A program made the translations under genes and the position numbers. The notes under the pieces were generated by a model. That model did not search any database and was not told where the DNA came from. It worked only from the letters and a program-made list of their open reading frames with translations. Source: Diabrotica undecimpunctata (lineage: Eukaryota; Arthropoda; Insecta; Coleoptera; Chrysomelidae). Taken from it: 64,000 nt of DNA. The stretch is from positions 124,267,961 to 124,331,960 of the forward strand of contig NC_092803.1 in the NCBI RefSeq assembly GCF_040954645.1, read 5' to 3'. Of this stretch, positions 33,546 through 44,750 are shown one piece after another (the stretch's first letter is position 1; each line of letters begins with the position of its first letter).

Positions 33546-35280
33546 TGTTACTTTTCTCTCTTCAAGTGGTTAGATGGATGAAGTAAATTTTAAAGTGACA
33601 TTTATAAAGTGAAGGCTTTCCAGCAATATAAAGCAAATTCTTTATATTGCTGTATAATAGAGTATAATAGAAGAGTATAATATTGCGCGAAATATAGTGA
33701 GATAAAATATGGCGACGAAGATGACGATATTAAAAATATAAAAGATGATGATATTAAAAATATACAATCTTGATTTTATGAAGCATTTTAGAGGAAAAGG
33801 GTATTCTTGAATACCTTATTACAATGTAAATGTTAAGATTTTTACGACTATATTGATTTTTTCAGTAAAATGCATTTCTGTGCCAATTTTTTTTAGAATA
33901 GTCCTTTGAATATTTAAACAAATATTATGTATTAATGATGTTTTTAATCTTTGGTCTTTTGTGAGTTTAATTTCCATCACAATAAGCCCTTAAACTTCAA
34001 CTACCAAACTAATACTCATATTTTTAACACTGATAATAATAAATCTAAACCTGTGTTAAACTATCCTCACGAGTAATTGAAAATAAGTAATGAGTGTAAC
34101 CCCAAAAGCAGTTCATACACAATTGATCCAAAGCATTATCGAGGTTTCTTTGGCGTTGGCAATGAACTGCACCTACGGAGAATCATAAAACATTAAATTT
34201 TGACATAAACGAGTGCCTAATGTACCCTTTAGGTATATTAATGATTTAGGAGCAATTTAGTAGGAAAATTCAGTCGATTTTCTTGAAATGATTTTCCGCG
34301 AAATTCATTGTAGTGCGCTTAAATCTTATTTAAAGATTGTTTATTACGTTGCTTAAAAATTATACAGTAGAGTAGAGAAAAACGGGATACCAAAAAAATT
34401 GAGGTGAAAAAATATTAAAATTTGGGCTGCTTTACTAAGGATATGCACCTCATTGCTTTAGTTTTACATGTGAATTATAGTTAAATTCGTCATAAAATTC
34501 AAATACTTTTGCAACACTATTCAAGTAAAGGAAAACATAAATATAAAATTAAATGCCTATTTTTCCGCAGGCAGGTACGAATATCTCATTTCCTTGATAT
34601 ATACACTATATTTGTTCTGCAAATATATTTTGTCCGTATATTTTGTATTTGGTCTTCGGTACCTTATTCTACGAATCGTAAATTCACTTCCGATATACCC
34701 GTATTTCAAAGATATACGTTTGAAATATCCGACATAATTCGTAAAGAACACAATATGCTGTGTACATACTACAAGTTACGGTTGGTTATCTGCAAAATGC
34801 TCCCCATTCTTCTGTTCAATGTTTTGGTTGTATATATTTTATTTTATCAATGACGTATCTGAGTTCAATTTCTGTGTATTGTGTTTTAAGGTCGACATTT
34901 TATGTAAGATATATACGACATATTAAACAATTATTTAAACCAACTAAATACGGTTTTATAATTGAATTGGACCCATCGCGTGTAATATTCTATATAATTA
35001 AATATAAAAAATACTATTTAGCAAGAACAATAATATATCTTATGGTTAAAAATAAATAGAACAATGAAAAAATACAAGGTTATAAAGTAACAATTAAACA
35101 AGATATTGATATAGACAGCAAGAAGTACAAACTGAGAGAACTGAAAGAATAAGTATAAAGTGTGTATATGGAAATTAGTAGGAAAAATTAGGTCTAGAAG
35201 TTACAGTTACAAAATTTAGGCTTTAAAAAATCATAAAACGTATTACCAATACGTAAAACATTATACTCATTAAGCAAAAC
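33546..35280. other. unassigned AT-rich sequence
   Basis: No coding homology. Near 33630-33670 there are short duplications around TATAATAGAGTATAATAG, and near 33715-33765 of GATGATATTAAAAATATA. The frames at 34509-34853 and 34760-35059 are open by chance composition, as far as I can tell. The part from ~35100 may be the decayed upstream portion of the Jockey fragment that flanks the Tc1 element. Confidence 0.4.
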
Positions 35281-35328
35281 ACCATCCTAGCTCGAATAAA
35301 AGGAAAAAGTTACCCAAAAGAAATAATA

Positions 35329-36624
35329 ACGTATGGTCCTAAAGTTTTGGGAAAAATTTCACCTGGTCTGATTGAGAGGCAAAATGCATTTAACAAAGAA
35401 GGCCATGGAATTGAAATGTCATCAGTTATTGACATTTAATAAAATAAGCATAATATTTTGGTTTGTGCTCTGCAAAATGTCTTATAAAATTGATATTCGT
35501 CAAGGTGTTTATAATATGGTTGGGCGAATGTCGAAACGAGATATTGTTAATATTTATCGAGATCAAAACATAGGCAAATCGACAATTTATCGCACAATCA
35601 GAGAATATGAAGAAGGGATACCATGTGTTAACTTGCGTAAAAGTGGCCGACCGCGGATTTTGAACCATATAAGAGAGGCAAGACTGATTGAAGCAGCTAA
35701 GAACAAAATTGGAGTCTCACAGCGAAAACTGGCCAGAAGATTTCATGTTGGAAAGACTACAGTATACAGGACCCTATCGAGTAACAATATTATCTACCGG
35801 AAAAGAAGAAAAGCTCCAAAATACACAGAGGATCAATTAGAGAGAATTCCGAGATGTTGCCGCGCGTTAAGGCGAGTGCATTTCGTCAACAAGTTGATCG
35901 TGATGGACGATGAAAAATATTTTACTTTGTCCAACTCTGAGATGAAGGGTAACGATGGGTTTTACACGAACGATTACGAAAATGTACCTGATGAAATAAA
36001 ATTTAAAAGTAAGAAAAATTTGAGGACAAAATTTTGGTATGGTGTGCAATTTCTGAGACTGGCTTTATCTCACAGCCCTACATTGGTGTTGTTCGAGGCG
36101 AAGCCTTAAACGCAAATATTTATATTCAAAGATATCTCTCTAAATTGCTTCAGTTTGTAAACACACATCATGCAAATGATCAAACAGTCTTTTGGCCAGA
36201 TCTTGCTTCATGTCATTACGCGAGGATCACAAGGAATTGGTACGAAACTATAAACAATACCTTTGTACCGAAAGCAGACAATCCCAGCAACCTACCTTAG
36301 GCTCGTCCAATTAAAGAGTTCTGGGCAATATTAAGTCGGAAAGTCTATAATAACGGATGGGAAGCACAAAATCAGGAACAGTTAAGACGCCGCATATATA
36401 CAAAAATTAGAGAAATTGACGCCGAGGTCGTCCAAAGGATGATGCAACGTGTCAGGGAATTATTAGGCAAATCGAAAATAATGGTCCCTTGTCTGTCATT
36501 TGAATTTTGATTTATAATAAGGATAGTTAAGTTAAATTGTTGAATAATTTAATAAAAATATAAGATTATTGTGGTCAGAGTTATATGCTTTTGAAATTTT
36601 TCCCAAAACTTTAGGACCATACGT
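35329..36624 (+). mobile_element. Tc1-like transposon, perfect 33-bp TIRs, nested in a Jockey LINE
   Basis: The 33 bp at 35329-35361 recur as an exact reverse complement at 36592-36624 (start ACGTATGGTCCTAAAG). Both sides are flanked by TA (35327-35328 and 36625-36626), the Tc1/mariner target duplication. The element is 1,296 bp with one transposase reading frame. The flanking sequence on both sides belongs to one Jockey-like LINE fragment, so the Tc1 element is the younger insertion. The gene is dead although the ends are intact, so this copy could only move with outside transposase. Confidence 0.94.
35478..36510 (+). pseudogene. Tc1-like DDE transposase, inactivated
   Basis: The likely start is MSYKIDIRQGVYNMVGRMSK at 35478, since the 35 residues before it do not look like transposase. 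The paired HTH is clear: NIGKSTIYRTIREYEEG, then GVSQRKLARRFHVGKTTVYR. The first aspartate is in VMDDEKYFTLS, the second in VFWPDLASCHYA. A one-base loss near 36036 shifts the frame (into VWCAISETGFIS). An in-frame TAG at 36298 (NPSNLP-stop-ARP) stands where family members have a glutamine codon. The third catalytic site reads RPIKEFW where relatives have RPIEDFW, so the catalytic Glu is Lys. The reading ends KIMVPCLSFEF, with the stop at 36508-36510. Confidence 0.9.
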
Positions 36625-36626
36625 TA

Positions 36627-36975
36627 CGTATGATATAATCTTAGAAAATAGTAAGCTAAGAAAAAGATAGTAACAAAGCAGATATTCACAATATAAAACA
36701 GAACTAAACCAAGGAATGTAAAAATTCATACGAGAAAAACCAAAAATTCAAACGAATTAATTGGCCTTTACCTTAGCGAATTAACGTAAGACAAATGCAC
36801 TGACTATTTATTATGGAAAGCTACTAAAAGACCCATCACGCACAACTCTCAACATAAGAAATGCAGGTGGTAGCTGTGCCAGAAATAAAGAAGAAAAAGC
36901 TAAACGTATTGCAAAACATTTAAAAACACATTCCAACTAAAAGCTGGAGACGACCTTAAGAAACAGACTGATATT
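36627..36975 (+). pseudogene. Jockey-like LINE linker fragment, split by the Tc1 element
   Basis: Right of the Tc1 element the plus strand reads DIILENSKLRKR, YKTELNQGM, then LWKATKRP and, with shifts, ending QTDIYQDEMK. Left of it (about 35281-35328) is ARIKGKSYPKEII. Together these match the endonuclease-RT linker of Jockey LINEs (YPKEI ... LRKRW ... YSLWKATK). Stops are frequent. No catalytic part remains. Confidence 0.6.
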
Positions 36976-37022
36976 TACCAAGACGAAATGAAAATTAAAG
37001 TTGTTACTCCTTATTACGATGC

Positions 37023-37364
37023 TCATCCCTTTCGAAAATTGGCGATTAGCATAGCTATCCCAACTGTGATTGAAGCGATTTGGAATAATACGGTTGTAGA
37101 CGTCTCAGGTTTTGAAGCCGAGATATTCTTCTTCTTCCTGGTCTTCTCTTTCCAAATACCTTGCCCTGAGGAATGAGTTGCAACAAGCAATATCTCTTCA
37201 TTTTTCATAACATGATCGAGATATTCTAATTTGAGCTCTTTGATTGTGTTATTAGTCTCGCATTCCTTGCCCGTTTTACGTAAGATCTCAACGTTAGTCG
37301 CACGATTCTCGCATGAAATTCTTAAAATTCGTCTATAACACCACATCTCGAGATTTTGGTACAA
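37023..37364 (-). pseudogene. RTE-like LINE C-terminal fragment
   Basis: A 113-codon open frame reads MWCYRRILRISCENRATNVE, ILRKTGKECETNNTIKELKL, EYLDHVMKNEEILLVATHSS and ends FQIASITVGIAMLIANFRKG. It aligns along its length with the C-terminus of the full-length LINE at 44236-47595 (MYIYRRMLRIPWVQRVTNVE ... IAIWIANLRK). The 3' end lies near 37020 and the fragment is cut on its 5' side near 37370. Confidence 0.85.
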
Positions 37365-38030
37365 AGTGCTAAATCGCGACTTCTGAAAAGAGATTTAATA
37401 TTTTTAATTTTTATTTCAGTAGAGTTTATGTTGGTATCAAGGTATGGGTAGCTGTTTACCTAGTCAATTGGTTGTTGGTTGATCTAAAGCAGTGTATTTA
37501 ATAAGGAGCGACACACAATTATTTTTATCAAAGCTATCGGAATATAACGTATGTCTTGTGCAATCTAAATTTGTAATATTAATTTATAAATTAATTTTAA
37601 TTAACATTGCTCTGGCTTATGAGGTACGCTTCCCATTTCTCTATAAACATTTACAATGCGACGAATAATCCTGCAAAAGACGTCATAATGAACCGTAATA
37701 TTGGGAAATTCTTCAACAAAATTTTCAAAAGCATCTCGGTTGGAGTAAATCCATTCTCCCTTAATTCTTTGGCCATTTCTCAATTACATTGCGAGAATAG
37801 ATCGTTTTGTATTTCTTGAAAACCATTTTTAATAATAATTTTGTTTACTAAAATTTGAAAAGTCAAAAGTGACGTAAACTGACCACTATATCTAAACATA
37901 ATCAAAGTTGACGTCAACTGACAATTGTATTATCGATATATATTATTGATAGACGTGCGCTGTATAGCTATCTCTGTCCTTCAGAGTCCATTATGATGAC
38001 AATAATTTTGGATCAGTGGATATTTCCCGC
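37365..38030. other. mostly unassigned; possible transposase scrap
   Basis: The minus-strand frame at 37601-37783 (EEFPNITVHYDVFCRIIRRI) faintly recalls the region after the first helix of DUF4817-type transposases. The match is too short to call. The phrase GTTGACGTCAACTGACAAT near 37909 is similar to GTGACGTAAACTGACCACT near 37869. Confidence 0.3.
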
Positions 38031-38980
38031 TTATTGAATACCATAAACTTGTGTTTTTCTTCCTTTTGAGAACCATGCAAGTCCATGTTCTCCACTTATA
38101 TCTGATACGTGCAACATTATTCTTTGCAGACCATCTAAGCTATCTGCAAAAACTACTGCATTGTCGGCATATCTAATATTCTTTATCGCCTTCCTGTAGT
38201 TTTTCCAGTGCTTGTTCGAAGATATGTTCAAAGTACATGTTAAATAACACCGGAAACAGAATTCACTCTTGTCTTACTTCTTTAACTACTGTTAACTGAT
38301 CATCCACTTTAATATTGGCAGTTTGATTGTAATATAAATTATATATAATTCTCAAGTTTATATCATCTAAGCCAGCTGCGATCAAGATGTTTTATCATGT
38401 TTTACTTTAGCAAATTCATTTTTTACTTGATAAAACAAATAATATAACGTCACAGTTGATATTTTTGCATCTCTGCATAATCACTTGCACAGCGAATAGA
38501 GCCTTTCGGGTGCCTAAAGCATCGCAGAATTCAAATTATGTCCACAACACTTGTTCTTCGCATGTTTTATATATTCTGCTGTGTATCACTTCTAAAAAAA
38601 TTTTAACGAAGTGGCTTATTATGGTTATTGTTTTGTAGTCCTCGCGTGTTTTTGCAGTTAATTTTTTTTGGTATAGTTACGAAGGTCAACTTTAACCAGC
38701 TTTGGGGTATTTTTCCAGTTACATAAATATATTTTGGTAAATATAGTTGTTATCTATTTTATTCCCTGTTCATCCATAAGTTTTAGAAATAATGCACAAA
38801 ATTTGTTATTTTGCCACAAAAAACTTGAGGCGTTTTTAGCTGACATGACCTCATTGATGGTAATCAGGGTCCTGTTTGGCATTCCGTGTCTTCAACGGCA
38901 TTCTGCCTTTCATCTGCAAAAGTTACTTCTACATATTTCTATGTGTCTAGTTTCTCTTCCACACTTAATAGTAGTTTGAC
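38031..38980 (-). pseudogene. RTE-like LINE reverse transcriptase remnant
   Basis: Reading leftwards from ~38720: KTREDYKTITIISHFVKIFL, EVIHSRIYKTCEEQVLWT, GTRKALFAVQVIMQRCKNIN, then a gap (near 38430) and LRIIYNLYYNQTANIKVDDQ, LFPVLFNMYFEHIFEQALEK, NIRYADNAVVFADSLDGLQR. These are RT motifs B to D of the LINE family seen at 44751-47588. The catalytic YADD is YADN, a lost aspartate. The motif A region is deleted. Stops interrupt the QGCILSP equivalent (QE-stop-ILFP). The part at 38720-38980 is diverged. Confidence 0.8.
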
Positions 38981-39129
38981 TTGATTATCTGCCATACCCT
39001 AAACTATTCTAGGCTTGACTCCTAAAGAAAAGTGCCTGGATTTGATTTGGTAACAGGAGAAATTTTTAAAAAATCTCTAGTAAAAATTACTCACTTAATA
39101 ACTGCATCATTTAGACTAAAGCATGTGCC

Positions 39130-39440
39130 GAGTTACTGAGTTATTTAAATATATTTTGGCTACAAGGAATCAAAGCGGGTGTACCAAAAGATAGTATACT
39201 GGGACCACTACTCTATCTATTATACACTAATGATATTCCAAAGACTAAAGAAAATTTGGGTAATTTCGCTGACGATCAAGGTATCGTATTGAATTAAACC
39301 AAAAAAAGGCTGGAAGAAACTTCAGATCTTAGTAAATAAAATCAATCATTGGACAAAAAAAGAAAAATTAAAATTAATGGTACAATGTCAGTGCATGTTA
39401 ACTCTAAAAGGGAGTCCTGCCGTCAAACAAATTATTTCAT
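39130..39440 (+). pseudogene. Jockey-like LINE reverse transcriptase core fragment
   Basis: The plus strand reads [40 protein letters not shown] and, after shifts, KINGTMSVHVNS. This is RT motif B (GVPQGSxLGP) and the catalytic FADD of Jockey-clade LINEs, followed by motif D. A stop follows VLN near 39298. Neighbouring sequence on both sides shows no further coding match. Confidence 0.85.
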
Positions 39441-41619
39441 GAACCCCGTTTATTTTGTTTAATAATCTTTTTTTAACAATTCGCACAGTGAAGGTACAAA
39501 CACCCACTAGGAAATATAAACAAATCTGCTGATGCTCCTATTTTCTATACAAGCAAGACGCAGTGTCTTTTTGGTATCCACAAGAAATCCAAATTAATTC
39601 GTCGGTAAAATTTAAATTCACCGGACAAATAAATTATTGGACTTTGGTGCATTGTAGTAAGTTGTGTTTTTTGTATGGATATGTGCTGTATATGTTGAAT
39701 AACTTTTACAGTTTATAGAAAATATAAAAGACTGCAAATTGTTTTGTAAGTATAATAATCTAATATTTTAGGCGTTTACTTATATACTTTTTATTATATT
39801 CCTATTGAACTGAAAAAGTTTTTGAAAAATTAAAAAAAGGGAAACGTATTTAATAAACCAACAAAATAGCTGACTTCACTTTTTTTGCCAAAATAAATAT
39901 ACATATGAAATAAAATTATACGATGGCATTGGAGCACAAATCAGTCAAACTTTTCACGTCTAAATCAGAATTAATCGAACGATATAACAGTTATTTGAGT
40001 ATCTCTATTTCGTCAGCCATTCTAGCAGATTCCTGTTCAAACCAAAAAGTCTAACTAATGTCTCTAAAATCTTCCCACTTTCAGTGGTTCGAGCACAGAG
40101 GTGCCACCTGCTCTGGTGGCAAATCTTTTGAATTTATAATATTGATAACTACAATAAATGATTTTATGTACAAACCATCCTTATAATAGATAAATATATG
40201 AGATAAATAAATCTAGTTTTACGGTAATTAATTTTTGGTGTTGGTTAAAAAAGGTCGTCGAACCTTATACTTTCACTGTAAATTACAGTCAAATTTGACC
40301 GCTCGTAATTCCAGAACCAATGAACCTATCATCTTATTTTTCTTTTGAAGCTTCTTTGTATGCACTTTTAAAAACCTTTTTGGAAATTAAAATCGATCAA
40401 TAATTAATAAAGTTATTCGAATCGTTTATAAGCCTAAAATTTAAACAATTAAAAAAAATCCCTTTGCTTTTCTCATCGAAAAATTTTAATTTTTCAAAAT
40501 AAGTTTAAAAAAAATTTTCAAATATCTAAAAGTTTATGTTTTTGACTTGCATAATTTTGAAAATAATTTATAAAAAAAATTAGATTGCAAAATTATTTTG
40601 CAATAACTATTAAATCGATTTTAATGAAATTTTGTGTAATGATTAAACATATTAAAGAGTTTTCTTTCACGGAATATGAACGTTGTAGTCCGGAAAATAA
40701 ACTCACAAAAAAACCTATTTGTAAATGTTTTTTTTTGTGTTTTTTAGTATTTTTTAAATAATAATAATAATTTTTAAGATTTACCACATTCATGTCTGAT
40801 ACAAAATTATTGTAGAATTTAAGATCTTGAAATTAATGAGAAAAAAGGAGGAACGATATCGAATTTTTAAATTTTTTTTCATATTTTGTTTAATAAAAAG
40901 TTTAAAACATTAAAAAAATAGAGCAAACTAGTATATAAAGCAGAATAAACGAGTGGAGTATGAAAAAAAAATGGTGAAGTATCCAATACTGCATTTAAGT
41001 TTAAATAATATTAATTTTATTATTTACTTATTATTTTAACTATATGTGTCATTTTAATAAACACGTAATAAATCTATAGATGATTCAGATAAACAAAAAA
41101 AAATAAGAATTATCTAAAACCGCTGATAGTTAATATCCTTGTTATACATTTTAATAAAATTGAAAAAGGTTACATTGTGCATTACAGACTCCGTCGTCAC
41201 ATAAATGAAGTCTTCCAACCGTTTACAGCGTCCTACTAAGGCGCTTTCGTAGTGGAAGGAGCGCCAGGACATACGGTATTTCGTGGCGTTATCTCCTTGT
41301 GGCCGTGTCGTGGCGCTACCTCCGTGACGCTCGTCTCAGCATTTTACTGTAGAGAAAAAGTAAAACAACACTAAAATAGAAGCCATTTTCAAGGGATTCT
41401 CACAAAAAAGCAGCCAGAAATTAAACACAAGGGAGTCAGAACAATAAACATAACGCTCTTAAATTTCAACTACCATGAAAATCGTAACAATACTCTTATC
41501 CATCTTTTATCGGATATCGTCTACTTCAGAAGAGTGCACTAATAGGGACTCGTTAATAAAAACACGTTTTTACGCCAAGCTCATAAACGAAGTGTAGATA
41601 ATCACGAATAAAATTCCAA
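39441..41619. other. AT-rich sequence with a GC-rich island at 41180-41350
   Basis: 39441-41170 is AT-rich with many short A or T runs and no recognisable gene. 41195-41340 is GC-rich; it holds two similar blocks, TCGTGGCGTTATCTCC and TCGTGGCGCTACCTCC, ~28 bp apart. I do not recognise the island as a known SINE or gene. Confidence 0.4.
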
Positions 41620-42225
41620 GAAAATATCTAGAAAATGTTTCCTACAAAACTTGATGAACTAATGTAAATGTTTCCCAACTTCTAAACGGATGAGCAGCTG
41701 AGAATATAGCATTTAATAAATAGCACATCATTATTTAAAATCTGAAAAACGTTGTGAATAATAATAACTACACTGATTACCATGACTTTCGTAAACGTTT
41801 TTTTTTTCTCTAAATGTAAAAGGTTTCAGGTGGATTAATATTTTTGTTTTTTTTTAATACTTTTGTATACATCTATCCATTTTCCTAGTCGAGAAATTAC
41901 AGCTTCTTCCATCAACCTTACCGGTTACAAATGCAAGCGCATCTTGTCTTCATACAACGATCAATCTACCCAGAGAGCATTTTAAAAGTTTAGACCAGTG
42001 AAGCTTAATCATAAAATTCCTTTTATTATTAGAGGATTTCTCTTAAAAAAGTCTTGTTTAAATTAGCAAACTAAGTAAACTAAGTGAAGTAAATATAATG
42101 TAGGTATCGGTCTTAAAAACAATCGCATTAACTAAAAAAATTATATTCCGTAAAATAAGGGCGTAATTGATATCGAAAGGTGACTTTGATATTAGCTTCT
42201 TTTCCCACTTTTTTTAATTTTGTTC
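41620..42225 (+). repeat. unclassified ~600-bp interspersed repeat, copy 1
   Basis: This stretch matches 57412-58005 in the same orientation over its full length with scattered substitutions and small indels. Landmarks common to both are TTTCCTACAAAACTTGAT, CTATCCATTTTCCTAG, CATCAACCTTACCGGTTACA and GATATCGAAAGGTGACTTTG. No long open frame is conserved between the copies, so it looks non-coding. No terminal repeats were found. Confidence 0.8.
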
Positions 42226-42835
42226 ACAATACCCTGAGGCATTACAGACGCCGCGCTGGCTGTTTATTATGAACCACATAGCATGTTGTTAAAATTTGTC
42301 TGGCTATTGAACATGGTATAAAAAATTTAGAGTATTTTGGACTATTCAATATTGAAGCAGATTGCATATAAAATCCTTATCTGATAAAACTTTGAATGCC
42401 AAGAGGTGAGTTAAGGCATCTGGATTTTTCTGTATTTAAATTAAATTACATCATTTAACTATTAACATTCGCAATAATACTTTGAGGTTAGCTCAACTAG
42501 TTTTTGAGTAAATTTAGATTTCGTCACGCGGGGTGACTTTAATATTGGTGGTAGAGTTACTTTGCCAACATAATGGGACAATTTTATATTTTTTTAATTA
42601 CAAACAATTTTGTTTTCTTGTTTCAAATGGCTCGAGCATATGAGAAAAAACCTTGATCTTATGAAAACTACAGTGAATAACAATGAAACAAAGGTATTGA
42701 AAATATTGTCAATGGAACACTATATATTGTTCTGAAGCTATTTTCTTGTGGCATTTTAAATTAATTACTATTTAAATAGGAACACTATATATGTTAGTAC
42801 CCAGTAAGCAGTATAACACACCATTTGCACTGTTA
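42226..42835. other. unassigned AT-rich sequence
   Basis: No gene was recognised. GTCACGCGGGGTGACTTTAATA near 42522 partly repeats the GGTGACTTTGATA that ends the 600-bp repeat. GGAACACTATATAT occurs twice (about 42715 and 42780). Confidence 0.4.
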
Positions 42836-42874
42836 AATAATACATTTCATGGAAGGCAAATGAAATGTATTATT
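42836..42874. repeat. perfect 15-bp inverted repeat, 9-nt loop
   Basis: AATAATACATTTCAT (42836-42850) and its complement at 42860-42874. First of two adjacent hairpins. Confidence 0.92.
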
Positions 42875-42909
42875 CATGGCTCCATGAAGGCACCAAGGCA
42901 CCGTGGGTT

Positions 42910-42947
42910 GGCCTCTTACACATTTACGGTGCCATGTGTAAGAGGCC
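42910..42947. repeat. perfect 14-bp inverted repeat, 10-nt loop
   Basis: GGCCTCTTACACAT (42910-42923) and ATGTGTAAGAGGCC (42934-42947). Partial pairing extends outward (GTGGG / CCCAC). Second of two adjacent hairpins. Confidence 0.92.
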
Positions 42948-43209
42948 CACCCATTTTTACCGACCTGGAAAAAATAGCAATTCTTAACGCTGTCCTTTAA
43001 TAAGCCGATTGGGCCTCTCCGCCAAACCTATTAGAACTAAGAATGCTCACACAATAATATTTGGATGGAAAGGGATGTACAATCGTCAATGACCTTATTT
43101 TCTTTAAATCTGTGTTTTAATCAATAATTACATTTTGAAGACAAGAATTTTACTTTTCGATTATTGCCTGGGACATTGAACACATAGTACACTGGATACA
43201 TCCATACTT

Positions 43210-43440
43210 ATGAAAGAGTAAGGCTATCAAACGATTAAGAAGACCAATCTTACAGAATCCACCAATTAGAAATAGTAATAGTAGCTGGGCAAGAAGCAAT
43301 ATACAAAAAGCCAACAGGTTTGATGAACACCTAGAATACACTTTTCAACCAAATGAAGAACATAGGCGGATAGACCTATTGTGTACTGTATTAACATCAT
43401 TTAGATTTGACTTATTTGAAGATATGCCTTCAACACATAT
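43210..43440 (+). pseudogene. Jockey-like LINE linker fragment
   Basis: The plus strand reads RRPILQNPPIRNSNSSWARS, NIQKANRFDEHLEYTFQPNE, then DLLCTVLTSF. This is the conserved block just before the RT of Jockey LINEs (PPIRxxxGxWARS, EKAxxFAEHLExxFQPN). It is open for ~75 residues and ends beside the tail of another LINE at 43457. The insertion of that second LINE may have cut it. Confidence 0.8.
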
Positions 43441-43456
43441 TAGAGTGACATGTATT

Positions 43457-44040
43457 AATAATAATAATAATAAATTGCCTTTATTTAGTCTGTAAAAATT
43501 TACAAACAAGAGATACATGAGGCGAAGTCTAGCTAGAGCTAGCAAATTATTTATAAATTGACATAAATAATAATATAATATTGAAATGGTAGAAATAGTC
43601 ATGTGGCTACTAGAAAAATAAGATAAAGAAAATAATTTGTGATGTTATGTGATAAATGATATTAACGATAAATAAAAACAAACAAAAAATTCTAATGGTA
43701 ACAATTACGACAACAATATACTATATAATAATAATAACGTTACTGCGATTGTAGTAAAAATTTCTTATAATGCCTCGTCATGAAATCAAAAGATTTACCT
43801 CTTAAATTTTTTGTTAAACTATTAAACACTAAAACAGCATTGTAAGTAAACGATCGCTGGAAAATAGCTAGTCTATATCTTGGCAGCATAAGACTATGAG
43901 GATATCTCAGATCCAGATTATGAGCGTCTTCACGAAATACTAATTTGTTCCTTAAATAAATAGGGTTCCTTAAATATTTTGGGTTATAGAAAGCTAATAT
44001 GTCATAAATCTCTTGCATGAGAGGATGGTTCAAGGAAATA
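43457..44040 (-). pseudogene. 5'-truncated LINE with (ATT)n tail
   Basis: The minus-strand frame 43740-44033 reads YDILAFYNPKYLRNPIYLRN, KLVFREDAHNLDLRYPHSLM, LPRYRLAIFQRSFTYNAVLV, FNSLTKNLRG, the conserved end of the last ORF in CR1/R1-type LINEs. About 240 bp of 3' UTR follow, with AATAAAGGC just before an (ATT)n tail at 43457-43473. The 5' break is near 44040. It is a separate LINE family from the RTE-type copies here. Confidence 0.82.
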
Positions 44041-44224
44041 GTATTAATGGAGTCTATAGGGGAAAGTGAATGAGTGCATATAGCTATGTGAGTGTTTGAA
44101 TATTGTTAAGCGTATATGAAAGCACGGGAGATAGCGAGTAGTCTACTAGTATAGGTACTACACAAAGGAAAACTTTTATATATATATATCAATACGCTAT
44201 TTTATAGTGGTTATAGTACATCAC
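44041..44224. other. target region left of the full-length LINE
   Basis: Short unassigned stretch with a small TA tract at about 44178-44189. Confidence 0.4.
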
Positions 44225-44235
44225 AATCCACTTTC

Positions 44236-44262
44236 GGGTAGCGGGTAGCGGGTAGCGGGTAG
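44236..44262 (+). repeat. GGGTAGC heptamer array at the LINE 5' end
   Basis: Just under four copies of GGGTAGC begin immediately after the target duplication. Short 5' arrays of this kind can arise during second-strand synthesis or serve as promoter repeats; neither can be told from sequence. Confidence 0.9.
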
Positions 44263-44750
44263 ACACTTTTCTACGATCCTGGTAGAAAATAGGTCTACTT
44301 CAGGGAAGCATCCCTGCCCACGCGAGCCATGCTTTGCTCTCAATTCCTTACTGAGAGAAATAATGTCCCATTCCTTTATCCTTCCAAAATCTAGTTACCT
44401 ACTTCCTATCCCTCCCTGGTGAAGGGCAGCAGCGATCATCAGTACCAGTTCAAGGCGTAGAGGAAATGATCCTGGACCGGCTTGAAACTGGATTACCACA
44501 AGCATAACTGGAGCAGTTTAAATGGTTGTGGTACTGCGATGGGGAAGGCAACGGGAAAACCACCCCATTATATTTTCCACAAATCTAAATGGCAGACGAG
44601 AAAAAGAAAATGGCCCTCAGTCCGGGGCACCCCTTAAATGGGGAGAGGGTGCGAAGATTCCCCCCGTCAACTACCCAAGAAAGTGCACAGACAATACAAA
44701 TATACGACCGAATAGTACGCATTGCCACCTGAAACGTACGCAGCTTATTT
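44263..44750 (+). promoter_or_regulatory. 5' untranslated leader of the LINE
   Basis: GC content is higher than in the surroundings. Contains ATGGGGAAGGCAACGGGAAAACC near 44539, a phrase common in leaders of this LINE type (from memory). The endonuclease reading frame is already visible from at least 44709 (RIVRIAT), so the true coding start lies in here and the 3' part of this stretch is coding in origin. Confidence 0.55.

Noticed and set aside
34509..35059. Plus-strand frames of 114 and 99 codons with hydrophobic stretches
   Set aside because: Hydrophobicity follows from AT-rich codons; no motif, no conserved start context and no neighbour supports a gene.
37601..37783. 60-codon minus-strand frame as a second DUF4817 transposase
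   Set aside because: Only a loose resemblance in one ~20-residue stretch; not enough for a call.
44236..44262. GGGTAGC array as a possible telomere-like or CRISPR-like repeat
   Set aside because: It begins exactly at the LINE target duplication, has no spacers and is the LINE 5' end. No CRISPR array exists in this window.
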